Below are positions 37,897-48,199 of a stretch of DNA of 64,000 nt, piece by piece; position 1 is the first letter of the stretch; each line of letters opens with the position of its first letter. Origin of the DNA: an uncultured bacterium (lineage in GTDB: Bacteria > Planctomycetota > UBA1135); the NCBI GenBank assembly GCA_937919925.1, contig CALFOT010000110.1, positions 1-64,000 on the forward strand, read 5' to 3'. The notes under the pieces are model-generated. The model searched no databases, had not been told where the DNA came from, and saw only the letters and a list, made by a program, of their open reading frames with translations. Both the position numbers and the translations under genes were made by a program.

Positions 37897-39574
37897 TCTG
37901 CGCCGCGTTGTGAAACGGGATGGCTCCGAACAGAGCTTCGACGTTTTGCGCTTGACGGAAACCATTACTGCGTGTTTGCAGGGTGTAGGGGGAAATCCTG
38001 TACTTGCCCAGCAATTCACCAGTACCGTAGTGGTCCGCGCTGCCAATCCTTTGGGTTTAATTCAGAGTGCTGGTTTGGCGCAAATTGTGATTGATGTATT
38101 TGAAAGCTACGGCTGTAAGGAAGCAGCAGAAGCCTTTGCCTGGTATCGCTTGGAAGAAGAAGAAGTCGTGGCCGGTTTGCGCGTGCATACTCAAAGTGGC
38201 CGGGAAACGACTTCGCGCCACTGGGAACGCGCGCGCTTGGCGCGCTCCCTCATGCGCGACCGATATTTTGAAGGGAGTGTGGCGCGCACCGTTGCCCGTT
38301 GTACCGAACGGCGCTTGGTGGCTACCGGACTGCGACATCTTACGGGTCGTTTAGTTGCGGCCTTAGCGGAGAATGAGTGCCGTACCATGGGTTTGCGTGG
38401 CGAACCCCTGCATTCCGAAAATCTCGGTATGGAGCGCCGCCAACTGCGTGCGTGGCTGGGTGGTGAATGTTTACCTGCAGGCACCGGGGATACGTCCCTC
38501 CCCACTTTAGGCGCTGCGGGGCAAGATGCGCGGCCTGTATTGGGAGCGGAATTGCTTGCTCGTTTTGCTCTAGAGGAAGTGCTCACGGCACCGCAGTTGG
38601 CCGCTTGGCGCGCAGGGCGTTTTGATTTGCTGGGGCTTGGTGATTGGTTGCGTCCACTGCGCCTGTGGTTGCATCCTGCGGCATTGGAAACAGAGGAAAC
38701 ATTCTGGCAACGCGTCGCGCGCATGCGCATGGAATGTCATGAGGTACAAGTGTTTCTTCCAGCCTCAGCAAAATTCGGGGCACTCTCCCGCACGGCCCCA
38801 AACTGGTTGCAAGCCCCCGGTGTGTGTTTGCGCTTGTCTACCTCGGATCCGCAACTTGCCCTGGATTGGGCCAAGCAAGAGTTGTGGCACTCTATGCCTG
38901 CGGCTGCTTTTCTGCGCGCGGATGCGAAGCTTGCCAAACAGTTAGTCAGCCTCGGCTTCACCATCACGCAGTGGCAGCCACCGCGACGTTTTCCCGCGCA
39001 AAGTGATTTAGAGGAAAACCGCATCGAGCGCGGTGCCGTCATCAATCTGGTGCACTTGGCAGCGGCCGCCGGAGCGCTGGCGGTAGAGGAATTTTTCGCC
39101 ATGGTGCAAGAGAGCCTAGATTTGGCTTGTGCGGCATTGGCGGCCTTAGTGCGGCGCGCAAAAGTTGCCGCGCGGCCACGGGTGGTGATCCTCCCGGCAG
39201 GGCTAGATGCTGCTCTGGAGCTCCTCTTCCCGGACTCAGCACTGCGGGAAGCGCGGTCGCGGCAGTTTCTTTTGTCGCTGCGGGATCGTTTTGAGCGCGC
39301 TGCACAAGCTCATGAACTGCGTTTAGAGCATAGTAATCCACCGCATCCGCAAGCCGTCGGCACTCGCTTGGCAGAGCGCGATGGTGTGCTTGGGCCAATT
39401 GCCTACCGTTGTGGCTGGTTTCCGGGCCAGCTCGATGTTGCAATGGTGACCTTGGCCCTCGCTACTGCCCCCTGGCTGGAAATCCCAGCCGCCCAATTGC
39501 ATAGCAGTTCTTGGTCCGGCAAACTGCTTCCACGTACCCCTGTCGACACCCAGTCGCACAGCAGCGAGACCTAA
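37880..39574 (+). CDS. ATP-cone domain protein of unknown function, possibly a degenerate class III RNR-like protein
   Basis: N-terminal ATP-cone (NLRRVVKRDGSEQSFDVLRLTETITACL...), overlaps nrdR by 17 nt; remaining ~450 aa not recognised with certainty. Confidence 0.7.
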   Translation: MVPRTNLRRVVKRDGSEQSFDVLRLTETITACLQGVGGNPVLAQQFTSTVVVRAANPLGLIQSAGLAQIVIDVFESYGCKEAAEAFAWYRLEEEEVVAGLRVHTQSGRETTSRHWERARLARSLMRDRYFEGSVARTVARCTERRLVATGLRHLTGRLVAALAENECRTMGLRGEPLHSENLGMERRQLRAWLGGECLPAGTGDTSLPTLGAAGQDARPVLGAELLARFALEEVLTAPQLAAWRAGRFDLLGLGDWLRPLRLWLHPAALETEETFWQRVARMRMECHEVQVFLPASAKFGALSRTAPNWLQAPGVCLRLSTSDPQLALDWAKQELWHSMPAAAFLRADAKLAKQLVSLGFTITQWQPPRRFPAQSDLEENRIERGAVINLVHLAAAAGALAVEEFFAMVQESLDLACAALAALVRRAKVAARPRVVILPAGLDAALELLFPDSALREARSRQFLLSLRDRFERAAQAHELRLEHSNPPHPQAVGTRLAERDGVLGPIAYRCGWFPGQLDVAMVTLALATAPWLEIPAAQLHSSSWSGKLLPRTPVDTQSHSSET

Positions 39575-39580
39575 TCCCGC

Positions 39581-42500
39581 ATGCACTTAAAACGAATTGA
39601 ACTCGAGGGTTTTAAATCCTTCGCCGACCGCACCGTGATTCCAGTGGAACACGGCCTTACTGGTATTGTTGGCCCCAACGGCTGTGGTAAATCCAATGTT
39701 GTGGATGCTCTTTTATGGGTGATGGGCGAACGCTCCTCCAAAGCACTGCGCGCCGACGCCATGGATGATGTCATCTTCAAGGGGGCGGAAGGCCGTAAAG
39801 CTGCACCCTTCGCGATGGTGGAAGTCATCCTTGGCGATTCCAAGGGAAGGATTGCCGAAGTTGGCGGTGAGGTTGCGGTTGGGCGACGTCTATTTGCCAA
39901 TGGCGACGCGGAATATTTACTCAACGGCCGCAAAGTGCGGCGCAAAGATGTGCGCGAAGTGCTTATGGACACGGGCCTCGGGGTACAGGGTTATATGGTT
40001 TTGGCGCAGGGCAAAATCGATGCCGTGCTCGCTGCCAACCCGGAAGAACGCCGTAGTGTTTTTGAGGAGGCTGCGGGGATTTCGCGTTACAAAGCGCGGC
40101 GCCATGAAACCGTTATCAAGCTAAGTCGGGTCGATGTGGATTTGGCGCGCGTGGATGATGTGCTAGAAGAAGTTTCGCGCGCGGTACGTTCCTTGCGTTT
40201 GCAAGCCGGCAAAGCGCGACGTTTCGTGGAGATGCGTGATCGTTATCGCGAACTCCGTGTACGTTTAGCCTTTACCGATTCCAACTCGTTGCGTGGCAAA
40301 GAGAAGCAGTTACGCACTTCTGAGGCTGAGCTCAAAAGCGTGATCGAGGAGTTGCGTAACGAGCGCGATAGTGTTGCGGAAAAACTTTCTGAGCTGGAGC
40401 GCGAAGAGCAAGTTCTACGCGAGCGGCATGATGCGCTGCGCTCGGAAGCTGGAGAAGTCAAAGAGCGTGCCGCCGGACTGGAAGAGCGTGTTCATGGTTT
40501 GGAAACCCGCGCGGCCGAAGGCGAAGCGCGTATCGAACGCGATCGTGCGCGCTTGCAGTTACTAAAAACCGAGGAAGTCAGCGGGGCGGAAACAGATCGC
40601 GCTCTGCAGCAAGAACACGCTGAGCGTTCGGCGGCTTTGGAGCAAACACGCGTGGTGTTAGGAGAAGCCGAAGCCGCGTTCAAAGTAGCGCGCGAGGCCA
40701 AAGCCGCCTTGCGTACACGGATGGACGAGTTGCGCCGTTTGGTGCTCAATGCCTTACAGGAGCGAACCCAATGGAATAACAAAGTAGCCAGTGCGGCGAA
40801 ACGGCGCAGTGAAGCAGAGGGCGAGATGAAGGCGCTGGAGCGGCGTCGCGCCGAACGTAGCAGCGAAACGCAGAGCGTCAGCGCGGATTGTGTGGCACTC
40901 AAGCAGCAATTGGCAGAGTTGCAGGCTGTGGCCACTAACGCGGATGTTGCTGCCAAACAAGCACAAGAAGCAGTGGAGCAACTTCGCGATGAACGCAAAG
41001 GCTTTGCCAGTACCGCGCATGCTGCGCGTCAACGGCGCGCCTCGGCCCAAGCGCGGGTGGAGGCTTTCAAGGTTGTGGATGCCGAAATGCCTGGTGTGCC
41101 AGAACACTTGCGCAAATTTATAGAAGAGCAGCGCCAAGGAGTCGGGGGTTGGTTGCTCGATGGTATTCAGATCCAGCAACCCTGGGATCGCTTGCTGGAA
41201 AACCTGCTTGGCCGCTTGCAACACGCTTTTTGGCTCGAAAATGCTGCCGCCACCAAGGATCTTCCAGACGGTGTCTTTGACTTTTTCTTTAGCGCTCCAG
41301 CCGCGCCAGAAACTCCTTTAGTCATTGAAGGCGTAGACACGTTACGCGCCATGTTGAGTGGCAATGCTGCCGCTGGTGACGCCTTGTGCGCGCGCTTCGG
41401 TGCGGTGTTCTGCGTGGCTACGGCCAGCGCGGCGTCTGCTCTTGCCGCCACTTATCCAGCAGCGCTGTTTCTTTCTGCCGATGGCGAGATGTATGGTCGC
41501 GGCTATGTGCGCCGTGGCATGCTTTCCGAAGATGCCGTGGGGATGTTGGCGCGGCGCAACGGCCGCGACCGCGCGCTGGCTTCTTTAAAGGAGTCCGAAA
41601 TTGAATTTCAAGGCGCCCACTCTTTGGAAGAAGATGCCGCATCTCAGTTGGTGGTTGCCGAACAACTTTCGTTTGATGGTGCTGCCGAGTTGCGTCAGGC
41701 CGTCGCCAACCGGGAAGAGCTTGCCAGTCGCTACAAGGGTGCGGCGCAACGGGAACAAAGTTTGCAAGAAGAGAGTCGTGCGATGGAGCGCCAGGCGCAA
41801 GAATTGCGTGTGGTTCTCGAACAAACGACTGCAGTGGAAGTGGAAGCTGCCGGACGTCGCGACGCGGTGGAAGAAAAGCGCATTCAGGTCAACACCGAAC
41901 TGGATCATTTGCAAGCTGAGGTGGATGCCCGCGAAATCAGTTTTGAGGCCTCTGCACAGGCCTTGCAAGAAGCTCGTGTTGCGCATGGGGGCTTGGAGCA
42001 AGAGGATCGTTTGTGGCGCAATCGCCACGTCGAATTGTTGGAGCGCACCGAGAAGCAAAACCGCGAGCGTGGCGAGTTGCAGACGGAAGTTGGCGAGCTC
42101 GATGTACGCTGTGTGGAATTGCGTGCCGCCGCAGAAGCTGCACGCATCGAACGCACCGTGCTGTTGGAGCGCCGCTCGGATTTGAGCGAGCGCGTGGAGC
42201 AAGCTACTGCGCAGTTGCAACGTGCTAGCCACGCATTGCAAGATGTACGCGCGCGCAATCAGGTGGAATCAGGACGCTTGGAACAGTTGCTAGAACAACG
42301 TCAGGGTTTGGCGCTTGAGGTGCAAAAGGTTCATATGCTGCTGGAGGAACTTATCCGCAGCGTGATTGAAGAATTCGGCCAACCTTTAGAAGACTTAGCG
42401 AGTGGTTTGGAGATTGATACCCAAGCGCCTTTGCCAGAGGGTGGGGTGGAGTTGGAATTCCGCGATGAACTGTTGGCGTTGAAGCGTCGCATGGAGAGCC

Positions 42501-43273
42501 TGGGCTCGGTCAACCTCGATGCTGTGCGCGATCTTGAAGAGCGCCAAGAGCGCGAAAATTTCTTAATCAGCGAACGAGATGATTTGGTCGCTGCGAAAAC
42601 GGATTTGGTGCAGACTTTAGAAGAGCTTGATATCAAATGCCGAGAGCGTTTTGTGGATACCTTCGCGAAAGTACAAGTGCAGTTTGAGCATATTTTCCGC
42701 CGTTTGTTCCGCGGTGGCATGGCCTCCTTGAAGCTTGAAGATGGTGCCGATCCGCTTCAGGCCGGTATTGAAATCAACGTGCGCCCGCCGGGGAAAGAAC
42801 TGCGTTCCATCAATCTGCTTTCCGGCGGGGAACGCACCTTGACCGCATTAGCTCTGCTATTGGCGGTATTTCAATCACGGCCGTCGCCGTTTTGCCTATT
42901 GGATGAAGTCGACGCAGCCCTCGATGATGCCAACGTCGAACGTTTCGTCGACGTGCTCCATGACTTCACCGGAACCACGCAATTTTTGGTCGTGACGCAC
43001 AACCGGATTACCATGTCGCGTTGTGAGCGCCTGTTTGGCGTCACCATGCGCAAGCGTGGTGTATCGATGGTGGTGAGTGTTGCGTTGGATCAAGTCGCCG
43101 GGGAAGGCGAGTTGGATCTTTCGCAAGCGCTTGCCGTTGACCCAGCGCGTACCCGAGCTTTGGAGCAAGCGCATCCGCAAGCGCCTTTGGCAAAGCAGCC
43201 TAGTGACCGCCGTGTGGCGGTTACTGAGGTCATCCCTAAGGTTGAAGCTGCCAGTAAAGAGTTTGAGGCCTAA
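39581..43273 (+). CDS. smc: Chromosome segregation protein SMC
   Basis: MHLKRIELEGFKSFADRT, GPNGCGKSNVVDALLWVMGE, long coiled coils with hinge, LLSGGERTLTALALLLAVF, CLLDEVDAALDDANVERF. Confidence 0.96.
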   Translation: MHLKRIELEGFKSFADRTVIPVEHGLTGIVGPNGCGKSNVVDALLWVMGERSSKALRADAMDDVIFKGAEGRKAAPFAMVEVILGDSKGRIAEVGGEVAVGRRLFANGDAEYLLNGRKVRRKDVREVLMDTGLGVQGYMVLAQGKIDAVLAANPEERRSVFEEAAGISRYKARRHETVIKLSRVDVDLARVDDVLEEVSRAVRSLRLQAGKARRFVEMRDRYRELRVRLAFTDSNSLRGKEKQLRTSEAELKSVIEELRNERDSVAEKLSELEREEQVLRERHDALRSEAGEVKERAAGLEERVHGLETRAAEGEARIERDRARLQLLKTEEVSGAETDRALQQEHAERSAALEQTRVVLGEAEAAFKVAREAKAALRTRMDELRRLVLNALQERTQWNNKVASAAKRRSEAEGEMKALERRRAERSSETQSVSADCVALKQQLAELQAVATNADVAAKQAQEAVEQLRDERKGFASTAHAARQRRASAQARVEAFKVVDAEMPGVPEHLRKFIEEQRQGVGGWLLDGIQIQQPWDRLLENLLGRLQHAFWLENAAATKDLPDGVFDFFFSAPAAPETPLVIEGVDTLRAMLSGNAAAGDALCARFGAVFCVATASAASALAATYPAALFLSADGEMYGRGYVRRGMLSEDAVGMLARRNGRDRALASLKESEIEFQGAHSLEEDAASQLVVAEQLSFDGAAELRQAVANREELASRYKGAAQREQSLQEESRAMERQAQELRVVLEQTTAVEVEAAGRRDAVEEKRIQVNTELDHLQAEVDAREISFEASAQALQEARVAHGGLEQEDRLWRNRHVELLERTEKQNRERGELQTEVGELDVRCVELRAAAEAARIERTVLLERRSDLSERVEQATAQLQRASHALQDVRARNQVESGRLEQLLEQRQGLALEVQKVHMLLEELIRSVIEEFGQPLEDLASGLEIDTQAPLPEGGVELEFRDELLALKRRMESLGSVNLDAVRDLEERQERENFLISERDDLVAAKTDLVQTLEELDIKCRERFVDTFAKVQVQFEHIFRRLFRGGMASLKLEDGADPLQAGIEINVRPPGKELRSINLLSGGERTLTALALLLAVFQSRPSPFCLLDEVDAALDDANVERFVDVLHDFTGTTQFLVVTHNRITMSRCERLFGVTMRKRGVSMVVSVALDQVAGEGELDLSQALAVDPARTRALEQAHPQAPLAKQPSDRRVAVTEVIPKVEAASKEFEA

Positions 43274-43280
43274 AGGGGGC

Positions 43281-44282
43281 CTACTTACCGAATTCTTTTT
43301 CGATGCGGGGCAATGCCGCCGTCACCAAACGCCCGACGCGGGCAAGGGAGTTGGCGCTCACCTTGTCCAAAGTATCTTCCCTAGTGTGCCAGTAAGAATG
43401 GCCTGGACCAAAGTTGAAATCAATCAAATCAATGGTGGCTACATTCCGTTTGCGGAAGTGTAGGTGGTCGTCGTTAATGGGCCTCTGCCCAACGAAGATG
43501 CCAAGATCACCTAAAGATGCGGCGGTGCTTTCAAAGATGCTTTTTAAACGCGAATCGGAACCACTTTCTTGTAGGAGTCCAAGTTTGGCGTCGCCAATCA
43601 TATCCAGCAGCACCAGAGCTTTGATGTTTTTGATGGTTTTGTCGGCTTCCATACGCTCGGCTAGAGAACGGCTCCCGAAAGTCGAGTTGGTGTCATTATG
43701 CCAAGGTATGAGCGGGAACAGTTCTTCGCCGTCAAACCAACACAGCACAATCGTCATGCCGTCTCGCGGGCCATCGCCCTGCAATTGGCGAGCGAGCTCC
43801 AGCAAAACCACGGTAGAACTACCGCCATCATTCGCCCCGACAAAACCGGCTGTATCGAAAGTATCGTAATGGCTAGCAATCCAGATTTCGCCTTTCTGCG
43901 TGCCCGCACGACGGGCCAAGATGTTGGCGCCTTGGACCACCCCGGTGCGTCGTGCACCTTCTGGCGGCATGGCTTCAAAAGCATCCAGGCTGACTTTCCA
44001 ACCCTTCAGCTCACCTAGTATTTTTTGCATCCAAACGCGAGTTTGTTCGGCACCTTTCGTGCCAATACGCCGTGGTCCAATTTCTTCGCATAGATAGCGC
44101 AGATCTTCCATGGCGCGATCTTGGCCTTTGCCATCGGCGCCCCATACGGCATCCTTAGGATCACCGTGATCGTTTGAGCCCTGCGCTTGGGTGCCGCCAC
44201 AGCTAGAGGTGAGAGCAACAAGCGAAAGCGCGAGCAGGAGGGTAGCAAACAGAGAAAAGGAAGGGCGGGGGAAGCTAGTCAT
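43281..44282 (-). CDS. M28-family zinc peptidase, lipoprotein
   Basis: Lipobox-like ALTSSC, IASHYDTF, GANDGGSSTVVLLELAR, CWFDGEELF, FGPGHSYWHTREDTLDKV. Start revised to ATG 44282. Confidence 0.88.
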   Translation of the reverse strand: MTSFPRPSFSLFATLLLALSLVALTSSCGGTQAQGSNDHGDPKDAVWGADGKGQDRAMEDLRYLCEEIGPRRIGTKGAEQTRVWMQKILGELKGWKVSLDAFEAMPPEGARRTGVVQGANILARRAGTQKGEIWIASHYDTFDTAGFVGANDGGSSTVVLLELARQLQGDGPRDGMTIVLCWFDGEELFPLIPWHNDTNSTFGSRSLAERMEADKTIKNIKALVLLDMIGDAKLGLLQESGSDSRLKSIFESTAASLGDLGIFVGQRPINDDHLHFRKRNVATIDLIDFNFGPGHSYWHTREDTLDKVSANSLARVGRLVTAALPRIEKEFGK

Positions 44283-44338
44283 GGCGTTGTGGTGAAGCAA
44301 GTAGGACATTCTACCCTTGGCGTGTCTACAATCCTGAG

Positions 44339-46279
44339 ATGCAGTCCCAGGACCCTGGAAACCCCACCGACACCGCACCAATACGCGAGTTCACTGTTTT
44401 AGCAGTTGGGCTCGGAATCGTTGTGGGTTTAGTGATGTCACTGGCCAATGTATATCTAGGCTTATTTGCTGGAATGACCGTGAGTGCCTCGATTCCTGCT
44501 GCTGTGATTTCCATGGGATTGCTCAAAGGAGTGTTTCGCCGCGGCACCATCCACGAGAACAATATCGTACAAACCATCGCTTCGGCGGGGGAGTCGCTGG
44601 CTGCCGGCATCATTTTTACAATGCCCGCCCTGGTGATTGCTGGCGTGTGGAGTGATTTTGATTTCTGGACTACTACTTTGGTCGCGATGACGGGCGGTTT
44701 GTTAGGGGTAATTTTCATGATCCCGCTGCGCCGTCCGATGATTGTAGAAGACCAAGACCTCATCTACCCAGAGGGTGTGGCTTGTGCGAAGGTGTTGCGT
44801 GCCGGCGAAGAAGGTGGTGCTGGCATGAAAATGGTTTTTGGTGCGCTAGGTTTGGGTGCCTTGATCAAAGTATGCATCGATGGCGTGGGAGCCTTGACCG
44901 CTGGTCTGTCCACATCCTTCACTGTGGCAAGCTCGCGCGTCTTTGTGGGCATCATGGCGTCGCCTGCCTTGGTTGCCGTTGGCTTTATCGTGGGGTTTAA
45001 CATTGCCGCCCTAGTGTTTCTGGGCGGCGCGATTTCTTGGTTCGGCGCCGCCCCTTTTCTTACTGCAACCACCGACTATCTCGTGGATGGAGTCGTAATC
45101 CCATTAGACCACGCGAGCTTAGAGGGTTTGGTAAAAGCCGATGTGCGTTTTTTGGGCGTCGGCGCGATGATCGTTGGTGGCCTTTGGTCCATCATTCAAA
45201 TCCGCAAGGGCATCGCCCAAGGCGTGCGCGAAACATTTGGATCCTATCGCGCAGCTATGGATGAGGCGGTCCCTCCGCCTCCCAGTGATCAAGACTTGGA
45301 TCGCCGCTGGCTGTTGTTGCTGTTGCTTGGCACCATCATCGTGGTGTTATTTTTATACTTCCGAGTTACCGATGATTTGACGGTTTCGTTGCTTGCCACA
45401 CCACTGATGGTGGTATGCAGCTTTTTCTTTGTAGCGGTGGCGAGTTACATTGTGGGCTTGGTGGGCAGTTCCAACAGCCCAGTCAGTGGCATGACGATTT
45501 GCTCGGTGCTGCTCACTTCCGCTGCTATTGCGTTATTTGGCTATTCCGGAGAGATTGCGATTCTGGCCACCATGGGCGTTGCTGGGGTGGTTTGTTGTGC
45601 AACCTGTACGGCGGGCGATGTCTGTCAAGACTTAAAAACTGGCAACCTCATTGGTGCCACTCCTTTCCGCCAACAGTGGGCGGAAGTGATTGGGGTTATC
45701 ACGGCCAGTTTCGTGATGGCGCCAGTTCTTGGGTTGCTCCACAGAGCCTATGGCATCGGTACGGATGTGCATCTGCCGGTTGAAATGCAAGGCAAGGCAC
45801 TCGAGGCACCGCAAGCGCAGTTGTTCGCTTCGTTAATGGATGGTTTTTTTGGCAAATCAGAGTTGCCATGGCATTTGATTGCGGCAGGTGCTGTGGTTGG
45901 CGTGGTCATTATCTTGATCGATCAACTGGTGTTGCTGCCGCGGCGCTCCAAATTCCGCATGTTTCTCATGCCTGTAGCTGTTGGCATGTATCTGCCGCTG
46001 GGGCTGTCCACGGCAATTCTGGCCGGTGGAGTCATCGCTTGGATTGCCGGGCGCGCGCACCACGATGCAGATAGTCGCGAACGTGGACATGAAAAGGGGG
46101 TACTCTTATCCTCAGGCTTGATCGCCGGCGAGGCGATTGCAGGGGTGCTGATTGCCATCCCCATGGCGGCAAAAATAAAGCTGCCTGATTGGAGTAGCGG
46201 TCTTGCTCCATGGTTTACTCTGATGGCGGTAGTCTTTGTTGCCGGCCTGCTGATTCGAGTTGGAACTGCTAAAAATTAA
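44339..46279 (+). CDS. OPT family oligopeptide transporter
   Basis: [85 protein letters not shown]. Confidence 0.93.
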   Translation: MQSQDPGNPTDTAPIREFTVLAVGLGIVVGLVMSLANVYLGLFAGMTVSASIPAAVISMGLLKGVFRRGTIHENNIVQTIASAGESLAAGIIFTMPALVIAGVWSDFDFWTTTLVAMTGGLLGVIFMIPLRRPMIVEDQDLIYPEGVACAKVLRAGEEGGAGMKMVFGALGLGALIKVCIDGVGALTAGLSTSFTVASSRVFVGIMASPALVAVGFIVGFNIAALVFLGGAISWFGAAPFLTATTDYLVDGVVIPLDHASLEGLVKADVRFLGVGAMIVGGLWSIIQIRKGIAQGVRETFGSYRAAMDEAVPPPPSDQDLDRRWLLLLLLGTIIVVLFLYFRVTDDLTVSLLATPLMVVCSFFFVAVASYIVGLVGSSNSPVSGMTICSVLLTSAAIALFGYSGEIAILATMGVAGVVCCATCTAGDVCQDLKTGNLIGATPFRQQWAEVIGVITASFVMAPVLGLLHRAYGIGTDVHLPVEMQGKALEAPQAQLFASLMDGFFGKSELPWHLIAAGAVVGVVIILIDQLVLLPRRSKFRMFLMPVAVGMYLPLGLSTAILAGGVIAWIAGRAHHDADSRERGHEKGVLLSSGLIAGEAIAGVLIAIPMAAKIKLPDWSSGLAPWFTLMAVVFVAGLLIRVGTAKN

Positions 46280-46281
46280 TT

Positions 46282-46983
46282 GTGAAACTGTCCATCGTCA
46301 TTCCGATTTTTAACGAGGAGGAAACCCTGCTCGACATCATCGAACGCGTGCGCGCCACGCCTTACGAAAAGGAACTCATCCTGGTGGATGATTGCTCTGT
46401 AGACGGCACGCGGGCAATTTTGGCTAAGCTGGAAAACGACCCGGATTTATCGATTCATTATCACTCGGTGAATCAGGGTAAAGGTGCCGCCCTGCGTACC
46501 GGTTTTCAGCACGTGACCGGCGATATTGTGCTGATTCAGGATGCCGATTTGGAGTATGACCCGAGCGAATACCCAATTTTGCTTGAGCCGTTGGAACGCG
46601 GGCTTGCAGATGTCGTGTATGGTTCGCGCTTCAAGGGCGCACGGATGTCGAGAGTGCACTTGTATTGGCACCAGATGGCGAACAACTTGCTCACTTGGGC
46701 CTCGAATATGTTCACCAATCTGAACCTCACCGATATGGAGACTTGCTACAAAGTTTTTAGGGCGGAGGTGCTGGAAGGTATGGATTTAAAATCGAATCGT
46801 TTCGGATTTGAACCTGAAATTACCGCCAAGATCGCGCGCAAGCGTTTGGATGGGAAACGGGTACGGATCTACGAAGTGCCCATCAGCTACTATGGCCGTG
46901 ATTATGCCGACGGCAAAAAAATTGGCTGGAAAGATGGCGTGGCAGCACTTTGGCACATTGTGCGCTACAACGTGTTTTCCTAA
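46282..46983 (+). CDS. Glycosyltransferase family 2 (dolichyl-phosphate-mannose-synthase-like)
   Basis: [62 protein letters not shown] start. Confidence 0.92.
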   Translation: MKLSIVIPIFNEEETLLDIIERVRATPYEKELILVDDCSVDGTRAILAKLENDPDLSIHYHSVNQGKGAALRTGFQHVTGDIVLIQDADLEYDPSEYPILLEPLERGLADVVYGSRFKGARMSRVHLYWHQMANNLLTWASNMFTNLNLTDMETCYKVFRAEVLEGMDLKSNRFGFEPEITAKIARKRLDGKRVRIYEVPISYYGRDYADGKKIGWKDGVAALWHIVRYNVFS

Positions 46984-46995
46984 GCCCGCTCTGAT

Positions 46996-47805
46996 TTACT
47001 TGCATTGGGGTGCGCTGCGTAGTGGGCCGCGCGCCGGAGCTACCACCAGTTCCACCGCGCTAAGCCCACGTTGTTGTAAACCTTGCGCGGCCGCAGCCAG
47101 CGCCAATTGGGGCGTATTATTTTTTAACGATAAATGCGCGAGCACCAAAGTTTTTAAACCATGCGGCGCCGCTGCCGCAAGGAACTCGCTGGTTTGATCG
47201 TTGGACAAGTGACCAAGATTACCGCCGACGCGCTCTTTGAGTGCCATGGGGTATGGCCCTCGAGAGAGCATCTGTTGATCGTGATTGGATTCCAGCACGA
47301 GCGTTTCTATGCCATCCAAAAGACCGGCTTCTTGTAGCACTTCCGTACGCCCTAAATCAGTGAAGTAAGCGGCGCGTTGGCCGTCAGCCTCGAAAATAAA
47401 ACCGAAAGTGGGATCAGCATCGTGGGGAACTTCCACTGGGGTAATCAGCAACGGTCCAATTTGAAAACTACCGCGGTCTGCGATGGCTCGAAACTCGACA
47501 TTGCGGCGCTGAAGTTCCGCCCAACCCGTACGCGTATTGGTTCCCAGCGCGGCTTCTGAAGCGTATAACGGCGCGCGGGCGCGGGCGGCCACCGGCACAA
47601 TGTTGGCGGAGTGATCGCTATGCCGGTGGGACAAAAGTACTGCATCCACGGAAGTGAGCGCTAAACCCACCGCCTCGGCGAACTGGCGTGCAGTGCGTTG
47701 GGCAATCCCACAATCCAAGCAAACGGTGACTTGATCGGTGCCGGAACCAGCGACAATGAGGCTGCAATTGCCTGTAGAACCGCTTGCTAGAGTGTAAAAC
47801 CTCAT
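46996..47805 (-). CDS. MBL-fold metallo-hydrolase (WalJ/YycJ-like)
   Basis: MRFYTLASGSTGNCSLI, LLSHRHSDHSANI, LESNHDQQML, GNLGHLSNDQTSEFL. Confidence 0.9.
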   Translation of the reverse strand: MRFYTLASGSTGNCSLIVAGSGTDQVTVCLDCGIAQRTARQFAEAVGLALTSVDAVLLSHRHSDHSANIVPVAARARAPLYASEAALGTNTRTGWAELQRRNVEFRAIADRGSFQIGPLLITPVEVPHDADPTFGFIFEADGQRAAYFTDLGRTEVLQEAGLLDGIETLVLESNHDQQMLSRGPYPMALKERVGGNLGHLSNDQTSEFLAAAAPHGLKTLVLAHLSLKNNTPQLALAAAAQGLQQRGLSAVELVVAPARGPLRSAPQCK

Positions 47806-47846
47806 GAAGTCTTCAAGATTAGCCGCCCGCAGCCTATAATGCTCCT

Positions 47847-48122
47847 ATGAACTCGCTGCAGCGATTCGCTTGGATACTCCTCGGACTGATGGTCCTGCTA
47901 GGAGTTGCCCACGCCCCGCTGCACGCCGATGCCGATCGCTGGGGTGAAGAGTGCGGCCAACTTGCGTTGTGTTCCGGAGCGGTGGTGTTGTTGTTCACGG
48001 CGGTTGCGCCGTTATTTCAGCGCTTTTTCACGCCGTTGCGTTTGCGGGTCATGGTGGAGCTGCGCGCGCCCTTCTCTCTGGCGCAGTCTGTCTACGGCAG
48101 TCGCGGTCCTCCCGTTCACTAG
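47847..48122 (+). CDS. Small membrane protein of unknown function (weak DUF2946-like C-terminus)
   Basis: 91 aa, N-terminal hydrophobic segment, HADADRWGEECGQ, C-terminal YGSRGPPVH; perfect TATAAT 6 nt before ATG. Confidence 0.5.
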   Translation: MNSLQRFAWILLGLMVLLGVAHAPLHADADRWGEECGQLALCSGAVVLLFTAVAPLFQRFFTPLRLRVMVELRAPFSLAQSVYGSRGPPVH

Positions 48123-48199
48123 TTTGTCTGTTTTCTGTGTGCACTTTGCGGTGCACCTTCCGGCTGCGTGCAGCCTAAACGACTTACTTCAGGATTACC

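Noticed and set aside
39581-43273. Numerous 60-218-aa ORFs on both strands inside smc
   Set aside because: All overlap the well-supported SMC frame; coiled-coil codon bias creates long alternative frames.
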